The position numbers and the translations under genes are program-made. Below are positions 21,739-32,626 of a DNA stretch of 64,000 nucleotides, piece after piece. This stretch comes from Bisporella sp. PMI_857 (Eukaryota; Ascomycota; Leotiomycetes; Helotiales; Helotiaceae), in assembly GCA_021307315.1 (NCBI GenBank), contig JAJSPD010000002.1, positions 1,302,001-1,366,000 of the forward strand. Reading direction: 5' to 3'. The notes beneath the pieces were generated by a model, which did no database searches, was not told the origin of the DNA, and saw only the letters and a list, made by a program, of their open reading frames with translations. Positions within the stretch are counted from its first letter, which is position 1. Every line of letters begins with the position of its first letter.

Positions 21739-24352
21739 CTTTATATTCTGATGTAAAGGCTGGTAGAATGATGAAAGATGGAGTATTAAAAATTCTTCTC
21801 AAAAGAATGAATGAAGTGGTTGAAGTGGAAAGAAGGCAATGACAGCACAGCTGTGGAAGGAAGGTAAAAAACAGGTGAAGCTGAGTTGAAAGATTGAGAT
21901 GAACTAAAGAACTCAAAACGAAGCAGATCGAGCCGCATCTTATAGAATCCGAATCTGATAATTTCAAAGCACATCCGCGGCTACAATCACCCTGAGCCCT
22001 ATGTTTTTGGACGCACGGAGATGCCAATAACTTGGCAGCAGCATTTCAGACGAGGTGAGGCTCTTGGCAATGTAATACCACAGTATGAGACGGGGAGCAT
22101 GGGACGTAAATTCTCTCATGTTTTCAATAGGCGCTGTGCATTGTATGCTCAGTGATCAGTGCTCTTCGTTAAGAGAAGATGAAAACCTGAGGCTCGCTGA
22201 AACCTTGCTTAAGGGGTTTCTGTCTGGGGTTTCAACAGCCCCCATTGACCAACCGCAACTCGCCATCACCACAACCGGGTGGGGGAGGAATGGCTTGGCA
22301 GAAGCAGACAAAACGAGGCGCCATTTCCGATATGGATATCATTGGTGGGATCTGGACTATTGTATGGGGTTCTTGTTAGCGCATGGCATTCGCATACGAG
22401 ATCTCTTAACGTCTTGGCAAGCAACTCATAGTTATGCCAAAACTATGCCAGGAGAACAAAACGACACTTTTCATGAACGAGCGTAATGCTTGGTCTGATG
22501 ATCTGGAAGGAGATCAATTTTGATACGAAATAGTGCTATGTGTCGAATTTTTGCGGGCAAGGGATGTCAAGAAACGCTGTCAAGAATCAATTTCAGATCT
22601 CACACTATTGTCTCCTGAAGCCACCATCAATTATCTTTGCTCTCCGTCTTCCGAGATGCGCGCCGCCAGCCGCAGCTCCACTGGTTGCAATAGTGTTACC
22701 CAAAATCAGGTGAGGGTGAAGGACCGAAGATGTTCCAGCTCCTGCCAAGACGAGCGAGTTTCGGTGTCGAAGGCCATTTGGGCTACTCCGGGCAATTCTT
22801 GCGACGGCATCTAAGCGTCAGAGATGACATGAAAGGATGAAAATATGACGTTTTTCCCATCTGAATTTTGAGTTGGGCTTTATCTGTTGGTAACCCGTTG
22901 GCTTGCATCATGAGATATGCTCATTGCACAATAACATGGGCTCTGAAAACTCATTTGGAGTCACAAGGATGAACTTGCGTTTGCGCGCTGCCGGTGTGAC
23001 AGAATCGAAAATCTCACGTCACATAATGGACCTTGCTATGTCTATGAAATTTTCGATGACGGGATGAGATTTGGGTTTACAGAGGAGCTTTTACACAAGC
23101 ATACGCCACTTTCCTTGAGGCACCAAAGAGGAAATACTATGGGACCGCTACGGACCGGACATCTTGGCATGTGATCCCAAAGACAATATAGCTGCTCCCA
23201 TGTCGCCCGCGGGAAATCCAAATACAATCAGCACGGATAGGCCAACCTGAGAGCACACGCTGCTATGGAATTGATGAAGAGGATATTCGTGACATGTTAA
23301 CCGGGGGCTCGTCCAAAGAGGTCTGCCAGTAGGCGAGAGTGAGTTGGCCTGATTCGTTTCCCAGCACATATACTGACACAACGAAAGTAACAGGAGTCAA
23401 GCTCTTAAAACGATACTTTATCATGACTGCTGGCACACTGGGCGCAAACATAGTGGAGGTTAGGGTACTGTACGAAGGGCCACTGGATTAGGAAGTTTGT
23501 GATGAAACTGAAGGTGAACAAGAATCCACCTACGATATGAAGGTCATGGGTGAAAGCACAGTTATCATCCACTTCTTGGGTGGTTCTCAATTCTGAGCAC
23601 ACGCTGGGTTATCGGCTCCGTCGAAGTCGACGCCATCCTCTTTCCCAGATTTCGGACCAAGTGCTGCCCTCTCCCGCACATTGATAATTTTCTTGATCGA
23701 CGGCTACAATTCTAGGAGAGGAAGCTTGAATATCTTCACCTCATGCCTCGCGTTGCCGGATCGGTCACGACGATTAGCGCTTATTTAGGTGGCGAAGATA
23801 TACCTGGCAGGATTAAGGCGTTGGTGTTGTGCGCAACCATTATGAAAGATGGTTTAAGTGAATGTTGGTTTTGTTCCAATATTGGGATTTGCTGAAAAGG
23901 TACTGCAGTCAAACCACAGGTATGTTGACCTTAATGCGCGCAAGGGGCATAGATACATATCGCGCACTTGCATGCAACGCGTGGCAATCACGTTGTGGGC
24001 CATGACGAAGCCGTTGGTATGGAGGCTGTTCTAGCAAGCGGTGAGGTTGTCTATGCATCTCAGAGTAAAACATTCAGCCAAAACACCAACCAATGCCAAG
24101 CAAGGAGACAGTATTAGTATCTTGCCACATCCTTCAACTAGAATGTCAGCTTCGTGGTACAACATTTTGCTCTAAAGCAGCAATTATTAGTTCGATATGT
24201 ATACGCGTGCACAGGGCACAGCTAGACCGGTTGCTAGGAGCCACTAGTGGCACTTGTAGTAGCCTACACACCAAACGGAATGACACTCCGCGCTCTAGAA
24301 TTATTCAATTGTCTTATGTTTAACTTTCATTTCGAGAGACGAAGCTACGCAA

Positions 24353-24628
24353 TCATTTGCACAGAACTGTAACGCTACTCGTCGACCATTCAGCTTTTTC
24401 TTCATTTTCGCATTTAACATCCTTGGCGGAACATGACGGGTCTTCATAGTTTGGCACGAATACTTTCAGTTCTATCGTCGCGGTTGTTGTCGTCCCGTTC
24501 GTCGCGGTTGTTGTCGTCCCGTTCGTCGCTGATGGATAATAATCCAGGGAACAAGGACGGGCAAGAAGCAATGGGATGACCGACGCTTCCTCCCCCATTG
24601 TTCCTAAAATTATGAAGACAAACCGCAC
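24353..24628 (-). CDS. Doubtful short ORF with internal 8-residue repeat
   Basis: The 91-aa frame begins MRFVFIILGTMGEEASVIPL and contains NGTTTTAT twice, then IELKVFVPNYEDPSC and a Cys-containing acidic tail. The start looks weakly hydrophobic but is not a good signal peptide. It could be the remnant of a small secreted protein gene or a chance frame. Confidence 0.22.
   Translation of the reverse strand: MRFVFIILGTMGEEASVIPLLLARPCSLDYYPSATNGTTTTATNGTTTTATIELKVFVPNYEDPSCSAKDVKCENEEKAEWSTSSVTVLCK
24475..24529. repeat. 24-bp tandem duplication
   Basis: Two perfect 24-nt units (24475-24498, 24499-24522) and a 7-nt partial third. Read on the minus strand they encode the NGTTTTAT repeat of the doubtful short frame. 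Confidence 0.9.
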
Positions 24629-25083
24629 TCAAATACTTATGTGAGATCAGTTAAGAATTGTATTATCGTGACATTTGCCACTACGTGTTTGTGATTTCAA
24701 GATGTCTGCGCTGCCAAAAATTATATGTAATTGTGTGAAAAGGCTTAGCCTCCTCCTCATGTTAAGAATGAATTGCAACTGAATGTGTACCCAAAGCAGG
24801 CAGGTAGCATCTAAAGTATAGAACGAAGCCTTCTTTAAAACTCAGGACGGGCAGTAATTTGTTTTAAGTAGAGGAAATAAAATATAAAATTTTCTTACAG
24901 ATACTAGTTGTCTTAACGTTTAACCGGTTTGCTCCTCGTCTTGTGAGAAGTTCGCACAAGTGCGAGGCAATTAGACCGTATTCATAAAGAACCCAGTAGT
25001 TTTGTAACAAGCAGTTAATACCCGTGGTAAAAATGCGTTGTAAGTGCCATCATATATATCCCATTTAATGCATGCCATCCGAG

Positions 25084-25114
25084 CGCCCCGGATCGGGCTA
25101 CAATGTCCGGGGCG
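25084..25114. other. GC-rich perfect hairpin
   Basis: CGCCCCGGA (25084-25092) pairs perfectly with TCCGGGGCG (25106-25114) across a 13-nt loop. It stands out in AT-rich surroundings. No poly-T follows and no adjacent gene explains it. Confidence 0.7.
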
Positions 25115-26596
25115 TTAAACCACCCTGCTGTAGAAACTCGACTTCTCCAATAACCAGAAGTGACTGGTGTTTGGATAAGGTAGGAGAGTCCGGAGGATGT
25201 TCTGTACAACAGCCTTATATTATAATATCTTTCTACCAAGATTCAATGGATATGTGTACTTAAAGGATGATTGAGATCGCGAATCGCCTCATTAATGCCC
25301 TATATAGTGCCCAATATATGCATGGAGGAAGCAGGCTGGCTGTATTATATCTTGTATTGAGAAAGGAAAGTAAGTTCTCAAGCATTCTTTTACGAGCAAC
25401 AATAGAAGTAGAAGAAGGCCATGCATGCCTTATCATCGATGATGAAGAATCTAAGACGTCAGCCGAGGCAGACCACCCACGAGCAGTAATAGTAGCAGCA
25501 ATAGTATGGAAACAGGCAAATCATTCGTGAAAGACAAGCAAAGCTCAAAATTGCAATGTTAGAAAGCAACAAGGCAGAATTAGGTAAGACTCTATAGAAC
25601 CGGTCGGCTGGGACCACGAACCATCAACGACACTAAACCTACAAATGGATATTGGTCTACACACCGGCGAGCAAATAGGATATGAGGAAGACCAATAAGA
25701 ATACGTTAATAAGTATATCAGGTAATCGAATTTAACGGACTATACACTAGCGTCCCACACCAACCTGGACTAAATCCGGTACTCTTTTGTCGTCGCGGGG
25801 TAAAGTCCAGAAGCTACCCAGGGCTGAGAGCAAAGGAGGCTTGTTATTTGAGAAATGGAAAAGACCTGGAGACGGTTTCTTCCACGCTTGCGTAGCGTTA
25901 ATCTTAATTCAAACAGCACTGCAAACAACCAGTTCAGAAGTTGTGCACTTTGTACATCGAATTTTGTTAACAATTGAACTAATTTCAAGTCAGTTGATGA
26001 TAGATGGTTGTACACAAAAATGGCAACTAATAGCTTGGGCTTGGTTCTAGCCCAAGTCCGATTCAGGAAATTCCACGCTCAGGATAAGTCCCCGAATGAG
26101 GACAGGACCTAAAAGTTGTACACGGGATCATGAACACTTGCTCAATAAGAAGAGCTGAATGGAGGAAGCCGGCGCGAAGCTTGGCATTCTCTGATGGCCC
26201 AAATTAGGAACCCGCTTAACTAGATCCGTAAAGAGCCATTTTCTTGGCTCACTTTCCTTGTCTGCAAGTATCCTAGCCACTTAAGCCATGTGTGAACTGG
26301 ATCGATATCTTTAGCTATGAAACTGAAAGCAAACATCGCCGTCCAGGCTCTCCGCTTGAGGTTGAGTTAACCTTAAACCTATCTAGGCTCTAGAGATACT
26401 CGGCGCTCGACTTGCATAGCCAAGACCCCAAGCCTTCGGCTTTATGTGGTGGAGGCTTGTAGTTTATCAAGTCTTCTGGCAAAATGCCATACTAAAGTAT
26501 GGAGATATAAGATGGGAGATGTAGCTCTTATTGCCATACCTTCAGGTCACATTACACCTCAAGTATCTTCTCTATCAGCTCTTGTTACAAAACATT

Positions 26597-27537
26597 ATGT
26601 TCAGCAAAACCATCTGCACAATCCTCACAACAGCATTTCTGCTCAGAGATGTAGAAGCTCAAGCGCCAGTTCAAGGTGCGCCGGGACTGAAATACATCGG
26701 TTGCGCAACTCATAGAAGTGGTCTTCATGGATGGTATCTTGCGCAGCCTGTTACAGGCAGTAGTATTTCGGCAACTGCTGAGTACATGCGAACGCAAGAC
26801 ACAAAAGAGTTTGCTTGTGGTTATGTACAACCAACACAAACAGAGCCGTATGATACATCTCCTGTTAATGCTTATATCTCAAGCTGACATACTTTTACAG
26901 ACAATGCGTCTTCTCATTGTTCGGGCTTGATTACTCAGCTCTGACCATTGTTTCTGACAGCCAATGTACAACGCCATGTCCGGGAAATTCAGAAGAAGCA
27001 TGTGGTGGACCTTTCAAATCAGATTCTTACCAGCGAGCATTCTCTTTCTATGCTATAGAAGCTATTGTCAACTCCTCCACAAGCGAGACATCAATCAGGG
27101 TACCGCCCACCTCAACTGAGTCATCAACTACCCTTTCAGCCTCAACAACATACACGGATCCCACTGTCACACCTAGCATGTCAACTCTCCCAACATATTC
27201 TGGCACAGCAGTGACAAACTCAAACGGATCAGTTTCTACGTCAACTTATCCAGGCGGCATACAACCTGCTGTCACAGGAGCGAATGAAACCCCTGATGCT
27301 GGCGTACCCGCGGGCACGGAAAATACTGCTGCACCCGTGACATCTACGAGACAAATCCCTACCGCGATTAGCGGTGTCTCGACCACGGTTCGATCCGTTG
27401 TGGTGGTGACGCCGAGTACCACTGCCTCTGGAAGCACCGCGACAAACAGTGTCATAACTGGTACGGGAAATAGCTCTTCACAACTATCAAAATTTAGCTT
27501 GTTCGCGGCAATTCTTGTAGCTTTAAGAATGTGGTAG
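26597..27537 (+). CDS. WSC-domain secreted/wall protein, probable GPI anchor
   Basis: Exons 26597-26847 and 26901-27537 with a 53-nt intron (donor GTATGA, branch GCTGAC, acceptor ACAG) give 295 aa. Residues 1-22 form a signal peptide ending DVEAQ. The WSC carbohydrate-binding domain spans about residues 30-115: YIGCATHRSGLHGW, FACGYVQP, then SQCTTPCPGNSEEACGG. Only six cysteines are visible where WSC domains usually have eight, so the domain is degenerate or the splice join is off. A Ser/Thr-rich, presumably O-glycosylated stalk follows. The C-terminus LFAAILVALRMW after TGNSSSQLS fits a GPI-addition signal. It probably sits at the cell surface and binds wall glucan or acts as a stress-sensor-like protein, but there is no cytoplasmic tail. 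Confidence 0.8.
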
Positions 27538-28800
27538 ATTTGTAGGTTTTGACATGTACGGGTGTTTTTGTTTTGGCAGCATTGGTTTAGAGGCTTGACG
27601 ATGGGCATTCGTTGAGAATTTCAGGGGAATTATATATCGTGGAAATGGTCTTTGGCATATATCTGTATTACTCTATAATCAATAATGTAAATGTGCCTCC
27701 TATCAAGTTCCTCCCTCAAAATAATTCCTCGTATTGAATACTTAACGCTCTCCCCTCCTTCATTTTTAGCCGCAACTTCATAACATGAATGATTGGCGAC
27801 TGACCCAACTCTTTATTAATGAGATCTGTGAAAGATCTGAAGGAGTGAGAAGAAATGATATAAACAGCCACAAAGTTCAATCTTGCTTGATTTTGTCATC
27901 TTGCTCAGTATATTTTTCAACATCTTGCGTGACTCTTAGGCAGATGTGGCATTAATGGGATACCTTGACGGGACGTTAAGAGCCATTTTGAACATTCAAT
28001 TACGAAGGAGAAATAAGGGTGGATTGTGTCTTTCTTTACCAAAGGTTTAGCTTGATGAAACAGCTTCGAGTGATGGCTCTGGATCATACTGAGGTTGGAT
28101 TAAATTGGTCTGCCACTTTTTCTCAACGTAGTTGGACTGCCGTTAGAGCACATTCACAGATCAAGTACAAGCATACCAAAGAAATCGGGATAAGTTCTAT
28201 CTAGAGACTACTTACTCATCACTATTGTGCGTATGACGAAGGAATTGTTATGGAATATCTTAAATTGGGAATGTATAGTATTCAAGTCCAGCACACATCG
28301 CTAGGCACCTCAACCAAAGCGAACAGCAAGGGTCTAGGAGATCTGTAAGGCACAGTTATAGAAGTATACTGAAATCCAGATCCAATGAATGGATACCTAT
28401 GTACTCTGGTAGCCCCCAGCTCACGACACTATTTGGGTTTGGATCTCGAGCTTCGCCAAAAGCTCCATTCGCCTTGATAGAACGCGTCGTAGAAGGCTAT
28501 GATAGGTGGGAGATAACTGTGAATAGAAACAGATTGTAAAACGCTGTGCAGGACCTAAATCTGTCTGTTCCTGCTAATCGAAAATGATAAGTATGTCGAT
28601 AATCTTTGAGCAAAAGTGATGGATCACGCTCACCTCGCTTCAGCCCTGTGACCTGGCAGTAGACTCTGAGCCCATCATCTCCTTCCTGCAACGTACCGTA
28701 TCCGTCTCTATCTACCCCTTATAGTATTCTATAAAGTAACATACTTCTCTTTCTTCAGACGTATATCGTTCAAATCGAGTTCTGCTTATGTAGGTCGCTC
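27538..28800. other. Intergenic, 1.26 kb
   Basis: The shared 3' region of the WSC gene and the small membrane protein gene, which converge. No gene supported. Confidence 0.55.
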
Positions 28801-29271
28801 TCACTCCATAGTCCTGTACCCAACTGGATATGTAACCAGACCGATAGCGGGACGATATAATTCACTCTCTCTTTGCACGCGCCGCGCAAGCTCCAAATTC
28901 TCCTCAGCCTTTTGCCTTCTCAGTTGCTCCAGCTCCTCGTGCTGCTGTTGCTCTACTTGCGCTGCCCATACACGGTGTTCTTCGCGTTCTTGATCAATCG
29001 CTCGTAGAAGTGCGATTTGCTCTTCTTGCCGAGAGCGGCGGCGCTCTGGTGTGATTATGATAGAGGGCTCCGGGCTGCCGGGTGGTGTATAGGATGTTGG
29101 AGTTGGTTCGGCGAACGAGAACGGGTCGCTGGGATAGAAGATCGAGATGATGATCATTGACATGCCGGTTGCGATTACGATGATACAGATACATATCACG
29201 AGGTTCACAATTAGGCCGTATCTTCCTTTCGTGGACCTTATCGCAGTGTCGAGGAGAGTGATTGGTGCCAT
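28801..29271 (-). CDS. Small one-helix membrane protein with Gln/Glu-rich coiled coil
   Basis: Single exon, 156 aa, ATG at 29271. One hydrophobic helix lies at about residues 20-46 (GLIVNLVICICIIVIATGMS and onward). A Pro-rich spacer (SYTPPGSPEPS) and a long Arg/Gln/Glu-rich helix (about residues 76-140) follow. There is no cleavable signal, so it is probably bitopic with a cytoplasmic coiled coil. I recognise no family. Three other genes in this window have a similar plan (30694, 42433 and 44118). Confidence 0.65.
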   Translation of the reverse strand: MAPITLLDTAIRSTKGRYGLIVNLVICICIIVIATGMSMIIISIFYPSDPFSFAEPTPTSYTPPGSPEPSIIITPERRRSRQEEQIALLRAIDQEREEHRVWAAQVEQQQHEELEQLRRQKAEENLELARRVQRESELYRPAIGLVTYPVGYRTME

Positions 29272-29943
29272 GCTTGATGTAGTTCAGTTCTGGATGAAAA
29301 AGTGTTTAAATATATTGTAATTTTGGTTCGTTATCTCATTCTCCTTTCTTTTTTTCTATGTCGCTTGCATTGGGTTGCTTGGTACAGTTGTTTGTCTGAC
29401 AGTAGGTGGGGTAGTTGGTATAAAAAAGATTTCGAGCTATTTGAGGTTGAGAAGCTAAGTATAAGCTAAATGACTACAATCCGCCTGAAGATTTCCGGCA
29501 GCATTAGCGGGGTAAGCTAACGGTTTGAATGTGACCAAATCTGAGGCTAGGGACGGTCCATCGAAATAGGGGGTGAGTCACATGATCGGTTAATTAATTT
29601 ATGGACCAAAACAAGACGGATTACAGAAATCTTGCAACAGCTCTTCTGGTACCAAAAGGCTAATCTCATTTGGGCATCATCTTTGGGTATAAGAATCTTC
29701 AGGTATTGTTCTATCGCAGATCAAACTATCCAGAAAATTATACTCGAAATCGAGAAATGGCAACATTATTATACTGTGAAGCGCTGTCTTGCTGGTCGAT
29801 TGCAAACGTCGATCAGAGAGATAAATACTTTGAGCACTTCAGCGCATCTGAAAATATGGTGAACTTCCGGTGATTTCTTTGGAATTAACGCCAAAGAACC
29901 GAAACTTCACCCATGACCATATTGGTGGGTTCAACCAGTTTGA
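29272..29943. other. Intergenic, upstream of the MITE
   Basis: Promoter side of the small membrane protein gene at 28801-29271. It contains short open frames without support. Confidence 0.5.
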
Positions 29944-29951
29944 ACTCAAAC

Positions 29952-30395
29952 CAGTGAACGAGTTAGTATCGTAGTATTTAGTAATATCGAGTCTCGAGAC
30001 ATATAAGATCGACTTTTTGATACTACGCTAGTATTAGTATGAGATTCTCGTAAAGCGCTAGTATTAGTATGGAAATTGAATCTTATATTATATTGGCAAT
30101 AATACTAAATACTGTGCTATGGCCACTTTGGGGCTTTTTTACAAAAGTCTAAAATGAGCTTTACCCTTTTTAGTACGAATAACCAAATTAAAAAGCTAAG
30201 ACCCTTGTTGTATTGCTAATTTCGGAATAGCGTCATTTAGAGTTAGTGTTGTAGTATATCGCGGTATAGTATAATATAATATAAGATTGCAAATTTTGCT
30301 GTAGTACGTATACAAATTTCAAATCTCATATTGCGTGGTATATAGTATTGATTTTTAGGGGTCGATATATCACGATAATACTAACTCGCTCACTG
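29952..30395. mobile_element. hAT-type MITE with perfect 8-bp target duplication
   Basis: The 444-bp element starts CAGTGAACGAGTTAGTAT (29952-29969) and ends with the inverted copy ATACTAACTCGCTCACTG (30378-30395), 17 of 18 positions matching. It is flanked on both sides by the same octamer ACTCAAAC (29944-29951 and 30396-30403). CAGTG termini and 8-bp target duplications are hallmarks of the hAT superfamily. The inside is very AT-rich, has the 16-bp direct repeat GCGCTAGTATTAGTAT (or a close variant) around 30024 and 30055, and no coding capacity, so it is a non-autonomous miniature element. It lies between two small membrane-protein genes, its right end only 23 bp from the ATG at 30418. Confidence 0.88.
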
Positions 30396-30693
30396 ACTCA
30401 AACCAGTTCACTTCAAAATGAGCCGGATAATATATATACCACCTCCCCAAGTCTACACGATCTTCAATAATTTCCACATATTATTTTACAACTACACCTC
30501 ACAAGCGTCTAAGCGAGCTATACCACCTATCAAGATTCCTCAACACGCACATATATCACACAAACGTCTTTCAAGTCTCCCGAAGAGGCTTCAAAATGCC
30601 TACACATCAAGGGCCACGCCACCATCTCTATATCCAAACAATAGAGATGTCACTCATTCTTCAAATGCCGCTTGAACCCCGAATACCACCGAC

Positions 30694-30975
30694 TTGTCAA
30701 GTTTTTGTCCCCGACCCCACCTCTCTTCAAACAATGACCCAGGTGAAGCAAACTCTTTATATCTCTCCCTCATCTTTGTAATTGGCATAATAAACCTCGC
30801 CAATCTCTTACTTCTCCTTGCGTATTATGCCCTCTGGAGAATTGCGTGGACGTATCTCTACGGTCGTGAGGAAGAAATAGTTAGAATGGAGGAGGGGCTC
30901 TGGGTGGACGAGCTGGAGCGAGATGCGCGGATACTTTTAATCGAAGAGATGGAGGAAGAAAGGAAACGCATGTAA
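30694..30975 (+). CDS. Possible small one-helix membrane protein (5' end unresolved)
   Basis: An open frame encodes a hydrophobic helix (LIFVIGIINLANLLLLLAYY) followed by RREEEIVRMEEG-like charged sequence rich in Glu and Arg, ending ERKRM. No in-frame ATG lies between the upstream TGA (30673) and the helix; the nearest alternative is a TTG at 30694. The same frame is open upstream from ATG 30418 to that TGA, so either an unseen intron removes the stop, or the gene is broken, or the frame is fortuitous. The helix plus charged tail resembles the protein at 28801-29271. Confidence 0.38.
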   Translation: MSSFCPRPHLSSNNDPGEANSLYLSLIFVIGIINLANLLLLLAYYALWRIAWTYLYGREEEIVRMEEGLWVDELERDARILLIEEMEEERKRM

Positions 30976-31463
30976 GTTTGGGGAGACGATAGAATTGCAT
31001 AGTTGAGACAATGGTCGCGTGCGAAAGAAGAAGGCATATGGTAAATTTCAGGCGCACTTTTATTCTTCGGGAGATAACTAGCCTGGGATATCTGTAGACT
31101 GCAGCATATAACCTGTAAATAAAAGGAAGTTTAAGAATCTTACAATAAATTAACCTTGGTAGCTCTTGCTTAAGGTCCAGTAGCTTCTACTTTGCACCAT
31201 ATATCATGTAAAACACTTGTACCGAATGCTTGTGGTTCTTGGAGACATAACAATTGATGACCGTCCCCCAGGAATATATTAGCCATCATGTGCAATTATC
31301 GCTGCCTATATATCCATGAACGCCGCACTGCAGCGACGTTGGATCGCATCCTGACGTCGTAATGGCCTTGGTTTCATGTAGTCGGCATCAAGGCTGCAGC
31401 AAATATATAATCGATCGACGTAGCGTCTACTTCCACTCAAATAATCCCTCTACATTCAACAAA
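30976..31463. other. Intergenic
   Basis: AT-rich sequence with no supported gene. Confidence 0.5.
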
Positions 31464-31975
31464 ATGGGATATACAAGAGCGGCATCTGAAAATGCGAGTC
31501 CTCGTCAGGAAAATGAACCACAAAATACATCACCAGGGCCTATACCAGTGACGTATATCGACAAGCTCTGGCGTGTCCAGACAATACATCCCAAGAAAGG
31601 CTACCCCCCAAATCCAGGTATTCCAGCGCGATGTGCTGTTCCTGGAGTATTCTGCTTGGGGATTCCCGAATATGAGGAAGTCACTGTTCAAGACCTTGCT
31701 CTTGCCGCCGACATCGAGATCTAGGGTTCCAGCTCCTCGGCCGAGGAATATGAGGATCGCAAGCTCATACAGCAGCAGCTGAGAGAGGAGGAGAGGAGGA
31801 GAGGAGGAGAGGAGAGAGTTCATGAGGAGCACAGGCAGCTTTGAAGGGTTCCCGGACGAGCTTCGATTGAAGATCTGGGAAACGGCCACTGAGCATGAGT
31901 GCAATGCGACATTGCATGTGACAAAATGGGGGCAACACAGGCGAACACCGGGATGGTGTAAGCAAATCCTCTAAA
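31464..31975 (+). pseudogene. Decayed 2EXR-type gene
   Basis: From ATG 31464 a coding-like frame (MGYTRAASENASPRQENEPQ, later VPGVFCLGIPEYEEVTVQDL) reaches TAG at 31722. The same frame continues beyond the stop with plausible protein (SSSSAEEYEDRKLIQQQLRE) to about 31842. A different frame then holds FEGFPDELRLKIWETA (about 31837-31890), which matches the opening F..FP.ELRLKIWE motif of the fungal 2EXR domain, and ends at a stop near 31975. The conserved central region of the domain is not seen downstream. One nonsense codon plus a frame change indicate a dead gene. An intact short gene of 86 aa at 31464-31724 is the alternative. Confidence 0.45.
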
Positions 31976-32626
31976 GACCTGGGAGAAGAGGTTGCCGGAT
32001 GGGTCGCTCCTGAGGTTCGAATTATTTACTGTGATGGGAATCGAGAGTGTATGGAGCCTATTAAGTTGTACTGATGGATAGGTAGATAATTGCTTTAAGA
32101 TTTTAGTTGAGTGTTGATTATCTACACACAGGTTGTTCGTGATGTACAGGAGGCGGCGAACATCTAGTTTCTGTACGTAGCATGGGAGAATACAATTCGG
32201 ACCTTTTCTATGCTCTGGAATGGCAGGTATAGCGAGTAGGAGTTCGGAATTGAGGATAGAGGGGGAGAAGTCTGGGGATGCAGAATGTTGGCTTGCTGAG
32301 ATGGGTGCGGAAGGTAAGGTTGTCGGTCGGGTGGAGGGAAATTGAGAAGGTGTCAAATTTGGGAATAATGATGTACAGCATGGCTGAATGGCAATTACAG
32401 ACTTGATTTCATAGAATAGGATATGCTATTGTTATATTACTGTGTCATGGTGGACTCTAAATTTGTCATTTACAGTAACTCCAGGACAGGAGCGCAACGG
32501 AATGGATCACACTGACGCGGTAAGTGGTAACAAGAAGATCTATTTGGTTATATTCTGAGCGGCATAATAGCATAACTCATAGCACATATCTCATGCCGAC
32601 TTATCTTCTATGTATAGCTATGAGAT
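31976..32626. other. Intergenic, palA 3' flank
   Basis: A minus-strand open frame (31820-32356) is Ser/Pro-rich without a recognisable domain; I regard it as non-coding. No other gene seen. Confidence 0.5.

Larger units (their letters stand above)
21739..26596. other. Gene-poor stretch, 4.9 kb
   Basis: Many short open frames occur on both strands, none with a recognisable domain. It contains a 24-bp repeat (24475-24529), a GC-rich hairpin (25084-25114) and, around 25520-25700, a fragment reading like degraded coding sequence (RQAKLKIAMLESNKAEL followed by stops). It is probably decayed sequence. Confidence 0.5.

Noticed and set aside
22085..22486. 133-aa plus-strand frame
   Set aside because: No recognisable domain, signal peptide or introns; likely a chance frame in gene-poor DNA.
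23042..23602. Minus-strand frames that faintly suggest an alcohol-dehydrogenase Rossmann segment
   Set aside because: The resemblance is limited to a few glycines; no GxGxxG in order and no zinc-ligand motif could be assembled.
31820..32356. 178-aa minus-strand frame
   Set aside because: It overlaps the 2EXR remnant, is Ser/Pro-rich low-information sequence and has no domain.
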